This document shows positions 17,226 through 25,524 of a stretch of 64,000 nt of DNA, piece after piece. A program made the translations under genes and the position numbers. The notes under the pieces are model-generated. The model ran no database searches and was not told the origin of the DNA. It worked only from the letters and a program-made list of their open reading frames with translations. Within the stretch, counting starts at the first letter, position 1, and each line of letters starts with the position of its first letter. This stretch comes from Alphaproteobacteria bacterium (GTDB lineage Bacteria > Pseudomonadota > Alphaproteobacteria > RF32 > CAG-239), in assembly GCA_900769705.1 (NCBI GenBank), contig CAAGHP010000002.1:1-64000 (forward strand), read 5' to 3'.

Positions 17226-17869
17226 TGCGCGGCAAGTACATCACGCTTGAAGGTGGCGAAGGCTGCGGAAAATCAACACAAGTCAGACTTTTGGCGCAAT
17301 ATCTGGAACAAAACGGTATAGCCTGCGTGCAGAGCAAAGAACCCGGCAGCACGGAAGAAGGAAAAATTATCCGTAATTTACTGGTCACAGGGGATAAGGA
17401 TAAGTTTGATGCCATTAGTGAGTGCTTGCTTTATTATGCTGACAGGCGTTGTGATTTGACTAAAGTTGTCTGGCCTGCTTTAGAAGCAGGCAAATGGGTT
17501 GTCAGCGACAGATATGCAGATTCTACGGAAGCTTATCAGTATTATGGCTATGATAAGCGCGTGCCGCTGGAAACTTTGCAGAAGCTATATAGAATCGTAG
17601 CCGGTGATTTTCATCCGGATTTGACAATTATATTGGATATGGAACCGGAAATTGGCATGCGCCGCTCTTATGCCAAAGCCGAAACCATGGCGGTTAAAGA
17701 ACTGCGTTTTGAAAGCAGGCAGCTGGAATTTCATAATAATCTGCGCCGCGGATTTCTGGAAATTGCCAAACGCGAGCCGGGACGCTGCGTGGTGCTGAAT
17801 GCTGACAGGGATATTGAAACTCTGCATAAGCAAATTGTGGAAACAGTCAAAGAAAGGCTGGGCTGCTGA
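17225..17869 (+). CDS. tmk: Thymidylate kinase
   Basis: 214 residues. It phosphorylates dTMP to dTDP. The P-loop is GGEGCGKST (about 10-18), the DRY-type motif is VVSDRYADSTEAYQ (about 91-104) and the substrate Glu/Pro motif is KEPGSTEEG. It overlaps the gene on each side by one base (TAATG and TGATG), so it is translationally coupled. Its place between dac and holB is standard in alphaproteobacteria. Confidence 0.97.
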   Translation: MRGKYITLEGGEGCGKSTQVRLLAQYLEQNGIACVQSKEPGSTEEGKIIRNLLVTGDKDKFDAISECLLYYADRRCDLTKVVWPALEAGKWVVSDRYADSTEAYQYYGYDKRVPLETLQKLYRIVAGDFHPDLTIILDMEPEIGMRRSYAKAETMAVKELRFESRQLEFHNNLRRGFLEIAKREPGRCVVLNADRDIETLHKQIVETVKERLGC

Positions 17870-18921
17870 TGGCAGATGAGGTCAATATTTCTCCGCGCAC
17901 TAACAGCTTTTTGCTGGGACAAACTAAAGCCGAAGAGCTTTTTTTGAAAGCTTGGAAAAATAATACTATGCACCATGCTTGGATTTTGAGCGGTCCGAAA
18001 GGTATCGGCAAAGCGACGCTGGCTTATCGTATTGCCCGTTTTTTGCTATGGGCTGACGAAAGCAAAAAAGAGTCTTATAATTCATTAAATATTCCGGAGG
18101 ATTCCGAAGTTTTTAAACAAACAGCTTCCGGTTCGCATCCGGATTTAATGGTTGTTGAACGCGATTATATTGAAACCGACCGCAAAAAAATTATTAAGGC
18201 TATTCAAAAAGGCGAAGCTCCTGATGAAGAAGAGCTGAGCGCTATGAAAAAGTCGGCTTTTATACGTGTGGATGACGTGCGCAAAGTCAATGAGTTTTTG
18301 GCTAAGACTTCATTTAATGATAATTGGCGGATAGTGATTATAGACAGCGCCGATGAAATGAATAAAAACGCCGCAAACGCGCTGCTGAAGATTTTGGAAG
18401 AGCCTCCGGCACACACGGTTTTGCTGCTTATAAGCCACAATGCCGGAATGTTGCTACCGACAATCCGTTCGCGCTGCGCTAAATTACCGCTGCAGATGCT
18501 TGATTTTAATGAAACAGCTAGCCTGCTGCGTCGCTATCGTCCGCAACTTAAAGAAGCGATGATAAGCAAAGTGGCGGAAATGTGTTCGCAAAGTATTGGA
18601 CAAGCTATTTTATATGCTGATTTGGATGCGGTCGGAATGTATGATAATCTGTGCAAGATTCTCTATCTTAAGCAAAAATTTGCGTTAAGAGATTTACTGG
18701 AGTTTTGTACGGAAGCTACCGCCGATGCCGATAGTTTTGCTTTGCTGCAGGAGTTGATTTTGAAGTTTATCCGTGAAAATATGCTGCAATCTCAAGATGT
18801 TGAGGCTTTATATGCGTGCTGGGATGAAACAAATCGTAAATTTGCCGATTGCCAAAACATAAATATGGATAAAAAACAGATGCTGATTAACTTAATAACT
18901 AAAATTTGCAAGGTTTTATAA
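17869..18921 (+). CDS. holB: DNA polymerase III subunit delta'
   Basis: 350 residues. This clamp-loader subunit has an AAA+ fold with HHAWILSGPKGIGKATLAYR near residues 25-43 and SRC-type arginine motif LLPTIRSRCAKLPL (about 195-210). The cysteine zinc module seen in many delta' proteins is absent; the region carries an acidic linker instead. It is coupled to tmk (1-base overlap) and directly abuts tatD. In most alphaproteobacteria metG lies between holB and tatD; it is missing here. Confidence 0.92.
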   Translation: MADEVNISPRTNSFLLGQTKAEELFLKAWKNNTMHHAWILSGPKGIGKATLAYRIARFLLWADESKKESYNSLNIPEDSEVFKQTASGSHPDLMVVERDYIETDRKKIIKAIQKGEAPDEEELSAMKKSAFIRVDDVRKVNEFLAKTSFNDNWRIVIIDSADEMNKNAANALLKILEEPPAHTVLLLISHNAGMLLPTIRSRCAKLPLQMLDFNETASLLRRYRPQLKEAMISKVAEMCSQSIGQAILYADLDAVGMYDNLCKILYLKQKFALRDLLEFCTEATADADSFALLQELILKFIRENMLQSQDVEALYACWDETNRKFADCQNINMDKKQMLINLITKICKVL

Positions 18922-19704
18922 ATGTTTACAGACAGCCATTGTCATATTAACGCCGCCGATTTTGCACAGGACCGAGAAGAAACGGTGCAGCGGGCAAGAG
19001 ATATACAGATTGATTATATTTTGGATGTGTGCGATGATATAGCCGATATGCCGCGTCTATTGGATTTTTGCAACAGTCACAGACATATTTATACCACTGC
19101 CGGAGTGCATCCGGAATTGGCTGACAAATATCCGGATTTTACGGCAGAGCAGATTTTAGAACAGGCAAAATCGCCGTATGTTGTCGGTATCGGCGAATGC
19201 GGGTTAGATTATTATTACAACGCCGATATCAAAGAACAGCAGCTAAAAGTTTTAGCAGCGCATATCAAAGCTGCACAGATAAGCGGATTGCCTTTGATTA
19301 TCCATAATCGCGAGTCTGACGATGATATGATTGCCATGTTAGGCGAGGCTTATAAAAAGCAAAAATTCAAAGGGGAACTGCATTGTTTTTCGTCATCAAA
19401 AAAATTATTGGAATTTGCGCTTTCTATAGGGTTTTATATTTCAGCTTCCGGTATTATCACATTTAAAAATAGCGAAAATTTGCGGAATATGTTTAAAAGT
19501 GTGCCAAACGATCGGCTGCTGATAGAAACAGATTCACCGTATTTGGCTCCGGTTCCGCACCGAGGACAGCGCAACGAGCCGGCTTTTGTGGTAAATACGG
19601 CAGAAGCATTGGCTAAACTGAAAAATATGGAGATTACCGATTTGGCAGAATTAACAACCGGCAATTTTTTGAGATTGTTTGATAAGGTAAAAGCAGATGA
19701 GTAA
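18922..19704 (+). CDS. TatD-family metal-dependent hydrolase
   Basis: 260 residues. An amidohydrolase-like TIM barrel with metal ligands in TDSHCHINAADF (about 3-14), GECGLDYYY (about 91-99), a His in LIIHNRESD and the final Asp in LLIETDSPYLAP (about 196-207). TatD enzymes act as DNases or D-aminoacyl-type hydrolases; the substrate here is unknown. The ATG directly follows the holB stop, and the end overlaps the MBL gene by 8 bases. Confidence 0.94.
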   Translation: MFTDSHCHINAADFAQDREETVQRARDIQIDYILDVCDDIADMPRLLDFCNSHRHIYTTAGVHPELADKYPDFTAEQILEQAKSPYVVGIGECGLDYYYNADIKEQQLKVLAAHIKAAQISGLPLIIHNRESDDDMIAMLGEAYKKQKFKGELHCFSSSKKLLEFALSIGFYISASGIITFKNSENLRNMFKSVPNDRLLIETDSPYLAPVPHRGQRNEPAFVVNTAEALAKLKNMEITDLAELTTGNFLRLFDKVKADE

Positions 19705-20482
19705 GCTGGTTATTTTAGGTAGCGGTGCCGCTCCCGGAGTGCCGTCCGTTTCCGGAGGGTGGGGCGCTTGCAATCCAACTAATCCCAAAAACAACAGACA
19801 GCGCGCCGGAGCTTATTTGACAGACGGAACAACTCAAATTTTGATAGATACTTCACCAGATTTGAAAAATCAGCTGATAGCAAACAATATTACTGTAGTT
19901 GACGGAGTTTTATATACGCATACACATGCCGACCATCTGCATGGCATCGATGATTTGCGAGGCATAACCCGCAATACCAGAAAAAGCCTGAATTTTTATG
20001 CCATAGCGCCGCAAATTGCCGAGATAAAAGAACGTTTTCGCTATGTTTTTTCTAATGTAGAGCATTATCAGATTACTAATCATCCAGAATTGCTGCCGGT
20101 GGAAATAGAATATGGCAAAGAGTTTGATTTGGGAACTTTCAAAATCAGACCGCTGGAGTTTGGCGGGCACTCGGTGGCTACAACCGGATATTGCTTTAAT
20201 GATGGGCAAGTGGTTTTAGTGCCGGATTTTAAGCTGATACCAGAACAGTCTTTGGCATATTTGCAGCAAATTGATGTGAATGTTTTGATTATGCCCTTGA
20301 CTATTCTGCATGGCGGCAGGTATCATGCGAATATTGATATTATTTTGCACTATGCTTCTCTGATTAAAGCCAAAAGAGTGATTTTGACACATATGGCCAC
20401 AGAATGCGATTATGATGAAGTGATGAAGTTGACGCCGGAAAATATGGAGCCGGCTTTTGATAATATGGTTATTGAGTTTTAA
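19697..20482 (+). CDS. MBL-fold metallohydrolase (PhnP-like)
   Basis: 261 residues. The start GSGAAPGVPSVSGGWGAC is the signature of the PhnP-like phosphodiesterase branch. The zinc motif is THTHADHLHGIDDLRG (about 74-89), with further His/Asp ligands in GGHSVATTGY, VVLVPDF and LTHMA. It probably cleaves a cyclic phosphodiester; no phosphonate genes are nearby, so the substrate is open. The gene sits in its usual alphaproteobacterial place after tatD, overlapping it by 8 bases. Confidence 0.92.
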   Translation: MSKLVILGSGAAPGVPSVSGGWGACNPTNPKNNRQRAGAYLTDGTTQILIDTSPDLKNQLIANNITVVDGVLYTHTHADHLHGIDDLRGITRNTRKSLNFYAIAPQIAEIKERFRYVFSNVEHYQITNHPELLPVEIEYGKEFDLGTFKIRPLEFGGHSVATTGYCFNDGQVVLVPDFKLIPEQSLAYLQQIDVNVLIMPLTILHGGRYHANIDIILHYASLIKAKRVILTHMATECDYDEVMKLTPENMEPAFDNMVIEF

Positions 20483-20493
20483 GGAGTATATGA

Positions 20494-21375
20494 ATGCTGT
20501 GTATTTATCATATTGCCGATCATGACGGGAAAGGTTCGGCCGCGATTGTTAAAAGTAAATTTCCTGATATTGAATTGATGGGGCTGAATCATGATATGGA
20601 AATTCCTTACGAAGAAATTGAAAAACATGATAAATTGGTTATCTGCGACATCGCGCTGCCGGTTAAATATATGCTTGAACTCAATAAAAAAATTGATTTG
20701 ACTTGGATTGACCATCATGTTTCGGTTATCAAAGAATATGATGAATTGATGAAAACAGGTGAATATGAACCGATTAAAGGGGTGCGTAAAGTCGGTACAG
20801 CCGCCATTGTTTTGACATGGGGCTATTTTTATCCGGAAAAAGAACTGCCGGAAGGCATCCGTCTGCTTGGTTTGAATGATATTTATGATTTGCGTGACCG
20901 TAGAGTCCGTCCGTTTGAATATGCGATTCAAACATACGGAGTAAACCGCCCAACTGATAGAATCTGGACACAACTGATGAATAATGAAGTAGACATCAAA
21001 GCTATGGTTGAAAAAGGCTCGGCTATTTTATCATGGGTTCGTCACCGCAATTATCGTTTGGTGCGCGGTATGGGCTTTGTCAGTGAATATAAAGGTATGC
21101 GCTGTGTTTGCGCTAATATGGCTCAGGGACAGTCCGAATTTTTTGATTCACTGGAAAATATCCGTGATTTTGATTTTATGGTTATTTTCTTTATGAATAA
21201 GAAAAACTTGTGGAATATGACCTTTTATACAGCAAAAAGCAATGTTGATGTGTCTTTGATTGCTAAAGAATTCGGCGGCGGCGGGCATGCTAAGGCGGCA
21301 GGAGCTTCATCCTTAAAAGAGCTTCCGGATTTTTTGAAAAACGGTAAGCCTTGGAGCAAACCACTGCAGAATTAA
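20494..21375 (+). CDS. DHH-family phosphoesterase
   Basis: 293 residues. DHH motifs: a variant first motif IADHDGKGSA (about 6-15), DIAL (about 52-55), the namesake WIDHHVS (about 74-80) and the DHHA1 glycine motif FGGGGHAKAAGAS near the C-terminus (about 262-274). Such enzymes hydrolyse short oligonucleotides (nanoRNase) or cyclic dinucleotide products. Which one cannot be told here. It follows the MBL gene by 11 bp with AAGGAG, and a terminator follows. Confidence 0.88.
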   Translation: MLCIYHIADHDGKGSAAIVKSKFPDIELMGLNHDMEIPYEEIEKHDKLVICDIALPVKYMLELNKKIDLTWIDHHVSVIKEYDELMKTGEYEPIKGVRKVGTAAIVLTWGYFYPEKELPEGIRLLGLNDIYDLRDRRVRPFEYAIQTYGVNRPTDRIWTQLMNNEVDIKAMVEKGSAILSWVRHRNYRLVRGMGFVSEYKGMRCVCANMAQGQSEFFDSLENIRDFDFMVIFFMNKKNLWNMTFYTAKSNVDVSLIAKEFGGGGHAKAAGASSLKELPDFLKNGKPWSKPLQN

Positions 21376-21393
21376 GCCTGTATGTTTTTTTAT

Positions 21394-21432
21394 AAAATAT
21401 CCCTTTGCCGTAAAAAGCAGGGGATATTTTTA
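21394..21432 (+). terminator. Terminator closing the mltB-to-DHH block
   Basis: AAAATATCCC (21394-21403) pairs with GGGATATTTT (21421-21430), followed by more T. Confidence 0.75.
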
Positions 21433-21453
21433 TATGTTCCTATATGTCTTTAC

Positions 21454-21512
21454 TTGACAAAAAAATGAAAAATAATATACTGAACTAAATTTTAATTATT
21501 AACTTATTTATT
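21454..21512 (+). promoter_or_regulatory. Promoter and SD-less leader of the first orphan paralog
   Basis: TTGACA (21454-21459), 16-base spacer, TATACT (21476-21481). The leader before the ATG is TTTTAATTATTAACTTATTT plus ATT and has no Shine-Dalgarno sequence. Confidence 0.7.
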
Positions 21513-22247
21513 ATGATACATTTTACTAATAAATCGTGTTTTTTAATTGGCAGAAACCGTAAAACACCGCAGCCTCTTTTAGTCGCATCCGATAAAGTCG
21601 GCTTTGGGCTGAAAGCGGAAGATGTTTTGGCAATCGTAAGTTATAATCTTGTGTTTGCCCTAAACGCTCAAGCTGCGAATGAACTGAAAAAAATTGCCGA
21701 TAAGTCGCTTTGCCTGTATGATTTGCCGGACTATTGCTTTGAGGCAGATTTTGCAGCATGCGACAATGATTTTCGGCACAAAGCGGAGATGCTTTGTCAA
21801 AACGGCTGCAAAGTAGATGAAAAGCAGCTACATCAGCCTGTGCTATGGTTTTTGGCAGAGCCGGTTTGGTTTTATAACCAAAATGAAAAGCCTAAGGACT
21901 ATCTTCTGGCGGCGCTTATATATCTGAACCGCGACAGCTTTACACTCAAATATTCTATGAATTTTGATGAGGCACGCGTTCATGATATTATCGGCTTTGT
22001 GCTGGATGATTTTGTGTTTTCGCTGAATACGGCTGCCAACTGTATGCTTTTTGAGATGGTGCAGAATGAAAAATGCTTGTTCCGCGCTACAAAAGACGGA
22101 GAGTACGGCGTAGGGCGAAAAGTTACGCAAACTCCGGAATTTTCTAAGCTTATCAATATCTTGCAAAATTATTGCGTGATAGACAACAGTGTATATCTGC
22201 CTTTTTTGAGGTGGAAAACCGATAATTCTGAAAAACTGATTTTTTAA
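21513..22247 (+). CDS. Orphan protein, paralog 1 of a local three-member family
   Basis: 244 residues, soluble, with no signal peptide. It shares two patterns with the next two genes. Motif 1 is DVLAIVSYNLVFALN (about 37-51), matching GI-x-C-x-x-I/V-I-x-A-L. Motif 2 (about 87-112) runs NDFRHKAEMLCQNGCKVDE and then LW, aligning with the FRKTLDFL...VDADDW block of the 22259 product. The C-terminal third is unlike the others. There is no Shine-Dalgarno sequence. The second paralog starts 11 bases after its stop, with no terminator between them. Function is unknown. Confidence 0.65.
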   Translation: MIHFTNKSCFLIGRNRKTPQPLLVASDKVGFGLKAEDVLAIVSYNLVFALNAQAANELKKIADKSLCLYDLPDYCFEADFAACDNDFRHKAEMLCQNGCKVDEKQLHQPVLWFLAEPVWFYNQNEKPKDYLLAALIYLNRDSFTLKYSMNFDEARVHDIIGFVLDDFVFSLNTAANCMLFEMVQNEKCLFRATKDGEYGVGRKVTQTPEFSKLINILQNYCVIDNSVYLPFLRWKTDNSEKLIF

Positions 22248-22258
22248 CTTAAATTATT

Positions 22259-22741
22259 ATGTTTATGGACAGCAAATTTAACATTAAAGTGGATGCTCCA
22301 AGCGAGTTGGCGTATATTACCGAGCTTGGACATGTTCAGGTTCTGCCTGTGTTGGAAATAGCCAAGCGTGATAAACTTTGGGGAATTAAATGCGGCAATA
22401 TTATCGTAGCGCTGAAAAATTCAAAGTTTAACAACTGGATTCACGCCATGAAATCAGAGCGGGTTTTGTCGCCAAAATGGAAAATTTCTTTGCCGCTGGT
22501 GGATGATTTGTGCGATTGCTATGCAGCAAAAGACAACTTCCGCAAGACTTTGGATTTTTTGCACGTTCACTCGGTTGATGCCGATGATTGGCTGGACGGC
22601 TGGTACTGGTCGGGCGAAGAAACCGGATTTGATTCTGATACTATACATACTTTTGATATGAAAGACGGTATGTATTCTAAGCATGATCGCCGCGACAACA
22701 ACGGTTTTGTGCGTTATGCTTTAGTGAGATTGCCAGAGTAA
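22259..22741 (+). CDS. Orphan protein, paralog 2, with DUF1566-like C-terminus
   Basis: 160 residues (or 158 from the ATG at 22265), soluble. Motif 1 is KLWGIKCGNIIVALKN (about 38-53). Motif 2 is NFRKTLDFLHVHSVDADDW (about 86-104), followed by WYWSGEE and a C-terminal FVRYALVRL. The W-Y-W-S ... V-R-x-x-x-V/L-R layout resembles the end of DUF1566-type (lectin/formylglycine-enzyme-like) domains. The leader TTTTTTAACTTAAATTATT has no Shine-Dalgarno sequence and repeats the AT motif of its neighbours. It is probably co-transcribed with paralog 1; a terminator follows. Confidence 0.65.
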   Translation: MFMDSKFNIKVDAPSELAYITELGHVQVLPVLEIAKRDKLWGIKCGNIIVALKNSKFNNWIHAMKSERVLSPKWKISLPLVDDLCDCYAAKDNFRKTLDFLHVHSVDADDWLDGWYWSGEETGFDSDTIHTFDMKDGMYSKHDRRDNNGFVRYALVRLPE

Positions 22742-22750
22742 TAGATTATA

Positions 22751-22790
22751 AAAAAAACTGTAAAGTCATTAGTGATTTTACGGTTTTTTT
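22751..22790 (+). terminator. Terminator after paralog 2
   Basis: AAAACTGTAAA pairs with TTTTACGGTTTT (one G-T pair), ending in a run of seven T. Confidence 0.8.
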
Positions 22791-22800
22791 GTTTATAGGC

Positions 22801-22871
22801 TTGACAAAAAAATAAAAATATGTATACTAAAACTGTATTTTAATTATTTAACTTTTTAAATTTTTACTATT
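22801..22871 (+). promoter_or_regulatory. Promoter and SD-less leader of paralog 3
   Basis: TTGACA (22801-22806), 16-base spacer, TATACT (22823-22828): the same boxes and spacing as the 21454 promoter, with similar A-rich spacers. The leader includes TTTTAATTATTTAAC and no Shine-Dalgarno sequence. Confidence 0.75.
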
Positions 22872-23213
22872 ATGTCTAATGGTTTTATTCAAACGCCATG
22901 CCCGCTGGTTTTTTATAACGGCCGAGAGGGCAAATTGGAACTTTCATCCAGAGTTGATACGGATAAGTGCCATTTAGTGTTGGGCATTGTTTGCCAAGGA
23001 GTTATTTTTGCATTAAATGATTTTAGCAAACGCTCCTTAATCGGTTTTCAATCTTCTGATTCTCATCTTGCAAAAATTCTGCCGAATGATAATCCGAAAG
23101 CAGTTGAAACCATGCACAATATTTTGCTGCAAAAAACCATAACTATGTTATCGTTTCATTGCAATGTTGATACTAATGTTGTTAAAAAACCTCTGTTATT
23201 ATGGAAAGAGTAA
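22872..23213 (+). CDS. Orphan protein, short paralog 3
   Basis: 113 residues. Motif 1 is LVLGIVCQGVIFALND (about 36-51), closest to paralog 1. A degenerate motif 2 follows, and the protein ends at PLLLWKE, where paralog 1 continues with VLWFLAEP. It looks like a naturally short or C-terminally truncated member. It has its own promoter and terminator and no Shine-Dalgarno sequence. Function is unknown. Confidence 0.62.
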   Translation: MSNGFIQTPCPLVFYNGREGKLELSSRVDTDKCHLVLGIVCQGVIFALNDFSKRSLIGFQSSDSHLAKILPNDNPKAVETMHNILLQKTITMLSFHCNVDTNVVKKPLLLWKE

Positions 23214-23218
23214 TAATG

Positions 23219-23258
23219 AAAATCCTCTTAAAAACTTATTGTTTTTGAGGGGATTTTT
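23219..23258 (+). terminator. Terminator after paralog 3
   Basis: AAATCCTCTTAAAAAC pairs with GTTTTTGAGGGGATTTT around a short loop (one G-T pair). Confidence 0.85.
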
Positions 23259-23288
23259 GTTTATAGTAACGGCATAAGGAGAAATTAA

Positions 23289-24500
23289 ATGCAGCTCAGC
23301 GCTAAATATCAGGCAGTTTTAGAAGTTATAGCCAAAGTTTTTCAAGATCAATATCCGGCCGACAATATTTTGAAGGAATATTTGCGGAATAGAAAGTATA
23401 TCGGTTCTAAAGACCGCAAGTTTATTACCAATACGGTGTGGGATATCATTCGCCACCGTAGCCGGTTGGAATTTGACTGTGGCTGCTGCGAATCGCGGAT
23501 GCTGCTGCTGACTTATCTTAAAGACGAAGATTTGGATATTGTAGCCGACGGTTCGGAATATGGCTTAAAACCGCTGACTAAAGAAGAAAAAGAAAAACTG
23601 GAGCATCTGAATGAAGATGTTTATCCTGAATATATAGAAAAAGAATGTCCAAAATGGCTGTATGAAAAAATCAACAATCCGGCATTGGCCGAAAGTCTGA
23701 ATACTACAGCTCCGGCTGATATCAGAGCTAATTTTATCAGCCGCGAAGAAGCTAAAAACAAACTGCAGAAAGAGGGGTTGTTCTTTTCTCTTACTCCATA
23801 TTCGCCGTATGGATTGCGCTCAGCCGAAAGAGTAAATTTGCAAAACTGCATAGCTTATCAAAACGGAGAAATAGAAGTGCAGGATGAGGCGTCGCAGCTT
23901 GGAGCTATTTTGTGTGATGTGCGCAATAATCAGAGGATTATAGACTATTGTTGCGGCGGAGGCGGCAAAAGTCTGCTGCTGGGAGCTATTTTGCATAACG
24001 ACGGCTTGATTTATGCCCATGATAAAAACTTTAACCGTATGGATGGGTTAAAAACGCGGGCTGAGCGATTGGGAATTAAAAATATCAAAATTATCCAAGG
24101 GATAAATGCTGCCGATAAATTTGATCGTTTTATTGTAGATGCTCCATGTTCCGGCAGCGGAACATGGAGGCGTTCGCCTGATGCTAAATACCGTCTTACG
24201 CCTAAGCAACTGAAAGCCATAGAACAAGCTCAGACCGAAATTTTAGATATTGCCGCCAAGCATGTGTCTGACAGCGGACGGATTATTTATATGACTTGTT
24301 CGGTTCTGCCTGAAGAAAATGAACAAAGGATAGAAGATTTTCTGCAAAAATATCCGGACTTTACGACTGTTAATATGAAAAATTTATGGGAAAGAAAATT
24401 GGAACAGCCATATCCTTTTACGGAAACGCGCTGGTTAAAGTGTTCACCTCTGTTGACCGGTACAGACGGATTTTTTGTCTGTGTACTGCAAAAGAAATAA
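23289..24500 (+). CDS. RsmB/NOP2-family RNA (cytosine-5) methyltransferase
   Basis: 403 residues. The N-terminal helical part (about 1-140) is followed by a class I SAM domain: IDYCCGGGGKSLLLG (motif I, about 216-230), VDAPCSGSGTWRRSPD (motif IV with the Pro-Cys, about 279-294) and YMTCSVLPEENE (motif VI with the catalytic Thr-Cys, about 336-347). Both cysteines needed for m5C chemistry are present. It probably methylates 16S rRNA, but tRNA is possible. A GGAG site is present. It is flanked by orphan units and has no operon partner. Confidence 0.9.
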   Translation: MQLSAKYQAVLEVIAKVFQDQYPADNILKEYLRNRKYIGSKDRKFITNTVWDIIRHRSRLEFDCGCCESRMLLLTYLKDEDLDIVADGSEYGLKPLTKEEKEKLEHLNEDVYPEYIEKECPKWLYEKINNPALAESLNTTAPADIRANFISREEAKNKLQKEGLFFSLTPYSPYGLRSAERVNLQNCIAYQNGEIEVQDEASQLGAILCDVRNNQRIIDYCCGGGGKSLLLGAILHNDGLIYAHDKNFNRMDGLKTRAERLGIKNIKIIQGINAADKFDRFIVDAPCSGSGTWRRSPDAKYRLTPKQLKAIEQAQTEILDIAAKHVSDSGRIIYMTCSVLPEENEQRIEDFLQKYPDFTTVNMKNLWERKLEQPYPFTETRWLKCSPLLTGTDGFFVCVLQKK

Positions 24501-24589
24501 ACTGTAACGTTTTGTGTGTTGCAATCTGTCCGGACTGTTTGTAGTCTTACGGATAGTTAATGTTTTATATGTAAAAAAGGAATAAGATT

Positions 24590-25387
24590 ATGGCTAAAAT
24601 TCATGCTACAGCTGTTGTCGAAGACGGCGCACAAATCTCGGACAGTGCAGAAATAGGACCTTTCTGCTGGGTTAGCGCTCAGGCTAAAATCGGCGAAAAC
24701 GTACGTTTGCTTGGACAAGTTACAATTTACGGAGATACGACAATCGGCGAGGGGACAGTTGTTTTTCCCGGAGCCAGACTTGGCTGCGGACCGCAAGATC
24801 ACGGCAATGAATTTCAGCCGGGAGCGCGTTTGATTATAGGCAAACGCAATGTTATCCGCGAAAATGTGACTATGCACGCCGGTACGCCGAAAGAACACCT
24901 GACAACTGTTGTCGGCGATGATGGTATGTTTATGGTTAATTCGCATATCGCCCATGACTGCGTGGTCGGCAATAATGTGATTATGACTAACAATGCGGTA
25001 ATCGGCGGTCATGTCCATTTGGGCGACGGAGTTATTTTGGGTGGCAACTGTGCGGTTCATCAGTTTGTGCATATCGGGCGCAAAGCTATGGTTGGCGGCG
25101 TTTCGGGCATTGCCCGTGATGTTATTCCGTTTGGCATTGCCAACGGTATGCCGGCGCACCTGCGCGGTTTGAACGTTGTCGGTTTAAAGCGCAGCGGCTT
25201 GGAAGAAAGTGTTATCAAATCCTGCACCCGCGCATTTATGTTTATATTTAAAGGCTCTAACGGTACTTTTGAAGAGCGTGTTGCTCAAGCTGCCGAAAAA
25301 TATAAAGACAATGAAATGATTATGGAACAAATCACATTTATTCAGGAATCTTTGGCCGGCAAACGCAATTTGACTATTGCCGATTGA
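24590..25387 (+). CDS. lpxA: UDP-N-acetylglucosamine acyltransferase
   Basis: 265 residues, the normal length. It catalyses the first step of lipid A synthesis, moving a 3-hydroxyacyl chain from ACP to UDP-GlcNAc. The left-handed beta-helix hexapeptide repeats run from about 8 to 190; the catalytic His is in NSHIAHDCVVG (about 121-131) and the family motif is FPGARLGCGPQD. The C-terminal helical domain (about 195-265) is typical. AAGGAATAAG precedes the ATG. It stands alone here, away from lpxD, fabZ and lpxB, which usually flank it. It shows the cell makes lipopolysaccharide. Confidence 0.97.
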   Translation: MAKIHATAVVEDGAQISDSAEIGPFCWVSAQAKIGENVRLLGQVTIYGDTTIGEGTVVFPGARLGCGPQDHGNEFQPGARLIIGKRNVIRENVTMHAGTPKEHLTTVVGDDGMFMVNSHIAHDCVVGNNVIMTNNAVIGGHVHLGDGVILGGNCAVHQFVHIGRKAMVGGVSGIARDVIPFGIANGMPAHLRGLNVVGLKRSGLEESVIKSCTRAFMFIFKGSNGTFEERVAQAAEKYKDNEMIMEQITFIQESLAGKRNLTIAD

Positions 25388-25407
25388 TTTAGCTAATTAC
25401 ACGGCAT

Positions 25408-25438
25408 AAAAGAGCCTCTGCAAACGAGGTTCTTTTTT
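25408..25438 (+). terminator. Terminator after lpxA
   Basis: AAAAGAGCCTC pairs with GAGGTTCTTTT, then a T run (one G-T pair). Confidence 0.8.
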
Positions 25439-25450
25439 TATAACTTTAGC

Positions 25451-25524
25451 TTGACAAAAATCACAAAAAATGTATATATTTCAGCTAAATTCAAATTATT
25501 AACAATTTAAATTATTTTGAGCGT
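25451..25524 (+). promoter_or_regulatory. Promoter and SD-less leader of the 226-residue orphan
   Basis: TTGACA (25451-25456), 16-base spacer, TATATA (25473-25478). The leader carries AAATTATTAAC and then AATTTAAATTATTTTGAGCGT directly before ATG; the last part almost repeats the leader of the lipoprotein gene at 450. Confidence 0.7.
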
